Positions 59,463 to 64,000 of a stretch of 64,000 bases of DNA are shown here, in pieces. Below the pieces are notes generated by a model that worked only from the letters and a program-made list of their open reading frames with translations, had not been told where the DNA came from and searched no databases. Position 1 is the stretch's first letter. The number at the start of each line of letters is the position of its first letter. Both the position numbers and the translations under genes were made by a program. The stretch is from the NCBI RefSeq assembly GCF_000467185.1, contig NZ_BATM01000037.1:118787-182786 (forward strand). The letters are read 5' to 3'. The stretch comes from Vibrio ezurae NBRC 102218. GTDB lineage: Bacteria > Pseudomonadota > Gammaproteobacteria > Enterobacterales > Vibrionaceae.

Positions 59463-59815
59463 AAAGTATCGCATTTGTTTTTACCTCTTCGCCACACGCG
59501 ACAGCCAGTGGTCGTGAAGCATTGGACGCGGTATTAGCGACCTCAGCGTATAGCGAAAACTTGTCGTTATTTTTTATTGGTGATGGCGTCAGTCAGTTAT
59601 TAAAGCATCAACAGCCTCAATCGATATTAAGTCGTGACTATATTTCTGCATTTCGACTGCTGGACCTGTATGAAGTAGACGATCTATTTGTGTGTAATAG
59701 TAGCCTTAATGAACTTGGCTTTTCAGCGCAGGATTTGTTTTTAGACACCCAAGTACTGAGTAGTAATGAAATAGCTCAAAAGCTTGCCGATAGTGATGTG
59801 GTATTAAGGTTTTAA
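59459..59815 (+). CDS. tusC: sulfur relay protein TusC
   Basis: TusC is a structural subunit of the TusBCD complex. The 118-residue product aligns with E. coli TusC from its first residue ([26 protein letters not shown]), so the TTG at 59459, overlapping the tusD stop, is the start. A GGGTAG sits upstream. Confidence 0.92.
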   Translation: MKSIAFVFTSSPHATASGREALDAVLATSAYSENLSLFFIGDGVSQLLKHQQPQSILSRDYISAFRLLDLYEVDDLFVCNSSLNELGFSAQDLFLDTQVLSSNEIAQKLADSDVVLRF

Positions 59816-59818
59816 TTT

Positions 59819-60094
59819 ATGTTGCATATAGTGACTCGTTTACAATGTGTGGAGACTCTGTCTGCCTACATACTAGATAAAGACAGTGTATTATTGGTTG
59901 AAGAAGCCGTGTACGCCATCAATCCTAAACATAAGTTACATAGTAAGCTGCCTTCGCAAGTGACAGTAAAGGCGTTGCAACCCGATGTAGCGGCTCGCGG
60001 GCTAGAAGCTGTGTGTGCAACGCATATCGAATGCGTGGATTTTGCTGGTTTTGTTGACCTTACTGCAGAGCACAGTAAATCCCTCACTTGGTAA
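59819..60094 (+). CDS. tusB: sulfur relay protein TusB
   Basis: TusB completes the TusBCD heterohexamer. It has 91 residues (E. coli 95), starts MLHIVTRLQCVETL with ATG 3 bases after tusC, and ends ITW/LTW-like (KSLTW), as in the family. It is the last tus gene; rpsL follows after its own promoter. Confidence 0.9.
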   Translation: MLHIVTRLQCVETLSAYILDKDSVLLVEEAVYAINPKHKLHSKLPSQVTVKALQPDVAARGLEAVCATHIECVDFAGFVDLTAEHSKSLTW

Positions 60095-60181
60095 ATAAAC
60101 GCAGAAAATTAATCTAAAGCGTGATTATCGTATCGATCTGCCCTGGATCGGCTCAGATGTTAAAAAAGATCTGTATATTTC

Positions 60182-60242
60182 TTGACACCCCTCCCGTCCC
60201 CGAATAGAATTTCGCGTCCCTAATTGCACTAGTGTGATAGGG
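60182..60242 (+). promoter_or_regulatory. str operon promoter and 5'-end hairpin
   Basis: TTGACA (60182-60187), a 17-base spacer and TAGAAT (60205-60210) make a near-consensus promoter. Transcription should start near 60217, and a near-palindrome, CCCTA to TAGGG with inner GCAC/GTGT pairing (60218-60242), would then fold at the very 5' end of the messenger. Confidence 0.85.
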
Positions 60243-60285
60243 CTTAGATTTTTCACAAAGCTTATTTTAAGTAATCAGGAGCTAG

Positions 60286-60663
<378 letters not shown>

Positions 60664-60760
60664 TGGATTCCGTTAAGTAAGGCCAAACACTAAATTAAAT
60701 TTTAATTTTGAAGAAACTGTAAAGTTTTGGATAACCTGAAGAAGACAACGGAGAATTCCT

Positions 60761-61231
60761 ATGCCACGTCGTCGCGTTATTGGTCAGCGTAAGATCCTTC
60801 CAGATCCTAAGTTCAAATCTGAACTGCTGGCAAAATTCGTTAACATCCTTATGGTTGACGGAAAAAAATCTACTGCAGAGAAAATTGTTTACACTGCACT
60901 AGAAACTATGGCTGAGAAGTCTGGTAAAGACCACTTAGCTGTATTTGAAGAAGCTCTTGAAAATGTTCGCCCAGCGGTAGAAGTTAAATCTCGCCGTGTA
61001 GGTGGTTCAACTTACCAAGTACCTGTAGAAGTTCGTCCGGTTCGCCGTAACGCTCTTGCTATGCGTTGGTTGGTTGAAGCTGCGCGTAAGCGTGGTGAAA
61101 AATCTATGGCTCAACGCCTAGCTGCTGAAATGCTAGACGCGTCTGAGAACAAAGGTACTGCGGTTAAGAAACGTGAAGACGTTCACCGCATGGCTGACGC
61201 TAACAAAGCGTTTGCTCACTACCGCTGGTAA
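60761..61231 (+). CDS. rpsG: 30S ribosomal protein S7
   Basis: S7 nucleates assembly of the 30S head by binding 16S rRNA and in E. coli represses the str operon by binding the rpsL-rpsG spacer. The 156-residue form ([18 protein letters not shown], ending FAHYRW) is typical. The 97-base spacer before it could hold the equivalent regulatory site. Confidence 0.98.
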   Translation: MPRRRVIGQRKILPDPKFKSELLAKFVNILMVDGKKSTAEKIVYTALETMAEKSGKDHLAVFEEALENVRPAVEVKSRRVGGSTYQVPVEVRPVRRNALAMRWLVEAARKRGEKSMAQRLAAEMLDASENKGTAVKKREDVHRMADANKAFAHYRW

Positions 61232-61249
61232 TCCCTCGGTAAGACCTTT

Positions 61250-61276
61250 AATGCAGCGAGCTTTGCTCGCTGCATT
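61250..61276 (+). terminator. terminator-like hairpin between rpsG and fusA
   Basis: A 12-bp perfect stem (AATGCAGCGAGC / GCTCGCTGCATT, TTT loop) lies 18 bases after rpsG, followed by TCTCTATTTTTC. It would reduce readthrough or protect the upstream messenger, setting lower fusA levels relative to rpsLG unless a second promoter exists in 61277-61360. Confidence 0.65.
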
Positions 61277-61370
61277 TCTCTATTTTTCAGAAAGGAAAAA
61301 TAGGGTCTATTCATATTTTAAAAGCCTATATTTTTAAAACATTAATAGTCCCTAATAAGAGGATAGAATC

Positions 61371-63464
61371 GTGGCTCGTAAAACTCCTATTGAGCGCTAC
61401 CGTAATATCGGTATCGTAGCTCACGTAGATGCAGGAAAAACAACCACAAGTGAGCGTATTCTATTCTATACCGGTCTCTCTCATAAAATTGGTGAGGTTC
61501 ATGACGGCGCAGCTATCATGGACTGGATGGAGCAAGAGCAGGAACGTGGTATTACTATCACATCTGCGGCCACCACCACCTTTTGGCGCGGTATGGAAGC
61601 TCAATTCCAAGATCATCGCATCAACATTATCGATACCCCCGGACACGTTGACTTTACTATCGAAGTAGAACGCTCTTTGCGTGTACTTGATGGTGCGGTT
61701 GTTGTTTTCTGTGGCGCGTCGGGTGTTGAGCCTCAATCTGAGACAGTGTGGCGTCAAGCGGATAAGTACAGTGTTCCTCGTTTAGTGTTCGTGAATAAAA
61801 TGGACCGTACAGGCGCTGACTTCCTACGTGTTGTCGACCAAATTGAAGAGCGTCTTGGGGCAACTCCAGTGCCTATCCAATTAAACATTGGTGCTGAAGA
61901 TGAATTTGCAGGTGTTGTAGACCTGATCAAGATGAAGCGCATCAGCTGGAATGAAGCTGATCAAGGTATGTCTTTCTCTTATGAAGATGTCCCGGCTGAT
62001 ATGCTTGAAAGTGCTGAAGAATGGCGTACTAACTTAGTGGAAGCTGCGGCTGAAGCTAACGAAGAGCTGATGGATAAGTACCTTGAAGAAGGTGAGTTAA
62101 CGGAAGCAGAGATCAAACAAGGTCTACGTATTCGTACTCTTAACAACGAAATCGTACTCGCAACTTGTGGTAGTGCCTTTAAAAACAAAGGTGTTCAAGC
62201 AGTACTTGATGCGGTTGTTGATTTCTTACCATCGCCTGTTGATGTACCTGCAATTCAAGGTGTTGATGAAAACGAGAATGAAGTCGAGCGTCATGCCGAT
62301 GACAAAGAACCGTTTTCTGCACTAGCATTTAAGATTGCAACTGACCCGTTTGTAGGTACTCTTACCTTCATGCGCGTCTACTCTGGTGTTGTTAAATCGG
62401 CTGGAACAGTCTACAACTCAGTGAAAGAGAAAAAAGAACGTCTTGGTCGTATTGTGCAAATGCACTCGAACAAGCGTGAAGAAGTGAAAGAAGTGTATGC
62501 AGGTGACATCGCGGCCGTGATTGGCTTAAAAGATGTGACAACAGGTGATACATTGTGCGATCAGAATCACAAGGTGATTCTAGAACGTATGGAATTCCCT
62601 GACCCTGTAATTCAAATTGTGGTAGAACCTAGATCTCAAGCAGACCAAGATAAAATGGCCATTGCTTTAGAGAAGCTAGCTGCCGAAGATCCTTCTTTCC
62701 ACGTGGAAATGGATGACGAAACAGGTCAAACCTTGATCTCTGGTATGGGTGAGCTTCACTTAGATATCATCGTTGACCGTATGAAGCGTGAATTTAACGT
62801 TGGTTGTAACGTAGGTAACCCTCAGGTTGCTTATCGCGAAGCGATTCGTGGCAAGACCAAGGTTGAAGGTAAATTTATTCGTCAAGGTGAACGTAACCAG
62901 TATGGTCACGTATGGCTTGAGCTTGAGCCATCAGAACCGGGCGAAGGTTTTGTTTTTGTGAACGATATTGTGGACGGTGTAGTTCCTAGCGAATACATCA
63001 GTTCGGTATCGAAAGGTATCGAAGAGCAAATGATTAATGGTGTGCTTGCTGGCTATCCTATGCAGGATGTCAAAGCGACCTTAGTTGATGGTTCTTACCA
63101 TGATGTCGACTCAAGTGAGATAGCGTTTAGAATCGCTGCCTCAATGGCGTTCAGGGAAGGTGCACTTGATGCACAACCAGTTCTCCTTGAACCAATGATG
63201 AAAGTTGAAATAACCACGCCAGAAGACTGGATGGGTAGTGTAGTAGGTGATCTAAACCGTCGCCGCGGCATTATTGAAGGCATGGAAGACGGAACTGCTG
63301 GACTCAAAGTTGTCCGTGCGCAGGTGCCATTGTCTGTCATGTTTGGCTATTCAACTGACTTACGTTCAGCGACACAAGGCCGTGCTTCTTACTCTATGGA
63401 GTTTAGTGAGTACGCTGAAGTGCCGAAGAATGTGGCTGATGCTATTATTGCCGAGCGTGGTTAA
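61371..63464 (+). CDS. fusA: translation elongation factor G
   Basis: EF-G is the GTPase that drives translocation on the ribosome. The 697-residue product starts with GTG at 61371. G1 [15 protein letters not shown], the switch [11 protein letters not shown] and NKMD are intact, followed by domains II-V. This is the fusA of the str operon, flanked by rpsG and tuf. Confidence 0.98.
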   Translation: MARKTPIERYRNIGIVAHVDAGKTTTSERILFYTGLSHKIGEVHDGAAIMDWMEQEQERGITITSAATTTFWRGMEAQFQDHRINIIDTPGHVDFTIEVERSLRVLDGAVVVFCGASGVEPQSETVWRQADKYSVPRLVFVNKMDRTGADFLRVVDQIEERLGATPVPIQLNIGAEDEFAGVVDLIKMKRISWNEADQGMSFSYEDVPADMLESAEEWRTNLVEAAAEANEELMDKYLEEGELTEAEIKQGLRIRTLNNEIVLATCGSAFKNKGVQAVLDAVVDFLPSPVDVPAIQGVDENENEVERHADDKEPFSALAFKIATDPFVGTLTFMRVYSGVVKSAGTVYNSVKEKKERLGRIVQMHSNKREEVKEVYAGDIAAVIGLKDVTTGDTLCDQNHKVILERMEFPDPVIQIVVEPRSQADQDKMAIALEKLAAEDPSFHVEMDDETGQTLISGMGELHLDIIVDRMKREFNVGCNVGNPQVAYREAIRGKTKVEGKFIRQGERNQYGHVWLELEPSEPGEGFVFVNDIVDGVVPSEYISSVSKGIEEQMINGVLAGYPMQDVKATLVDGSYHDVDSSEIAFRIAASMAFREGALDAQPVLLEPMMKVEITTPEDWMGSVVGDLNRRRGIIEGMEDGTAGLKVVRAQVPLSVMFGYSTDLRSATQGRASYSMEFSEYAEVPKNVADAIIAERG

Positions 63465-63466
63465 TC

Positions 63467-63518
63467 ATTTAGGCGCTAAATAGAGCTGATGAATTTTTTC
63501 AAATCAGTGCGCCTAAAT
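63467..63518 (+). other. long-range stem-loop in the fusA-tuf spacer
   Basis: ATTTAGGCGC (63467-63476) pairs perfectly with GCGCCTAAAT (63509-63518), and within the loop CTGAT (63486-63490) pairs with ATCAG (63503-63507). The nested hairpin begins 3 bases after the fusA stop codon. Purpose unknown; an RNA processing or partial termination element before tuf is possible. Confidence 0.55.
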
Positions 63519-63614
63519 ATTGCGCTAAAGGCGTTTGATGCTTAAAATAGCAAATTCTGGCGCGCCTCGACTATGTTCGGTCGCGGCGAATCATAACTAG
63601 GAAGGAACACGATC

Positions 63615-64000
63615 GTGTCTAAAGAAAAATTTGAACGTACGAAACCGCACGTAAACGTTGGTACTATCGGCCACGTTGACCACGGTAAAACAACTCTAAC
63701 TGCAGCTATCTGTACTACTCTTTCAAAAGTATACGGTGGTGAAGCTAAAGACTTCGCATCTATCGATAATGCTCCAGAAGAGCGTGAGCGCGGTATCACA
63801 ATCGCTACTTCTCACGTAGAGTACGATACTCCAGAACGTCACTACGCACACGTAGACTGTCCAGGACACGCCGATTATGTTAAAAACATGATCACTGGTG
63901 CTGCTCAAATGGATGGTGGTATCCTAGTTGTTGCTGCAACTGATGGTCCAATGCCTCAAACTCGTGAGCACATCCTACTTGGTCGTCAGGTTGGTATTCC
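63615..64000 (+). CDS. tuf: translation elongation factor Tu (3' end outside window)
   Basis: EF-Tu delivers aminoacyl-tRNA to the ribosome. The gene starts with GTG at 63615 (AGGAAGGAACAC upstream) and is cut by the window end after 128 codons. G1 [14 protein letters not shown] and switch [14 protein letters not shown] are present. It is the str-operon tuf copy. Confidence 0.97.
   Translation, partial: MSKEKFERTKPHVNVGTIGHVDHGKTTLTAAICTTLSKVYGGEAKDFASIDNAPEERERGITIATSHVEYDTPERHYAHVDCPGHADYVKNMITGAAQMDGGILVVAATDGPMPQTREHILLGRQVGI

Overview
The window is a compact, AT-leaning gammaproteobacterial chromosome segment that I assign to Vibrio or a close relative in the Vibrionaceae. The assignment rests on AphA (a quorum-sensing regulator typical of vibrios), a fused ArgH-ArgA protein, a Vibrio-like gene order (argE / argCBGH, oxyR, mrcA / pil, aroKB-damX-dam-rpe-gph-trpS, pabA-argD-astAD, crp, kefGB, slyD / slyX-fkpA, yheO-tusDCB-rpsL-rpsG-fusA-tuf) and high similarity to E. 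coli and V. cholerae proteins recognised by eye. I saw no tRNA, rRNA, insertion sequence, phage or CRISPR array. GC content and homology scores were not computed.

Layout. 1-4180 is the edge of a surface-polysaccharide locus: an lpxM-type acyltransferase (cut by the window start), hldD, a Wzz chain-length regulator and a UDP-glucose dehydrogenase. 4259-10309 (minus strand) holds hslVU with a heat-shock promoter, ftsN, cytR and priA. 10611-17529 has rpmE, malic enzyme and the methionine regulon metJ / metBL / metF, with MetJ operators at 12786-12809 and 16582-16605. 17699-21281 has aphA and ppc, separated by a 420-base gap with a possible small membrane-protein gene. 21459-27804 is the arginine biosynthesis block (argE diverging from argC-B-G-HA), followed by a RidA protein, oxyR and mrcA.

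32405-35505 is a reduced type IV pilus assembly operon: pilM, pilN, pilO and a very short pilQ, with no pilP. 35657-42973 is aroK-aroB-damX-dam-rpe-gph-trpS-pabA. 43245-47833 is an arginine succinyltransferase (AST) catabolic block, argD/astC-astA-astD, ending in a 2-oxoadipate dioxygenase-like gene. 47939-56037 holds crp, prkB, yheU, yheT, a TIGR02444 gene, yheS and the divergent kefG-kefB-yheV. 56124-60094 has slyD, slyX, fkpA with a sigma-E promoter, yheO and tusDCB. 60289 to the end is the str operon, with tuf cut by the window end.

Most of the window is core housekeeping sequence. The points most worth a second look are the loss of pilP with a PilQ lacking its N-terminal domains, the DUF1338-type oxygenase attached to arginine catabolism, the small ORF between aphA and ppc, the structured RNAs inside the str operon, and the clean heat-shock, envelope-stress and MetJ control elements. 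I did not find a convincing wholly new system.
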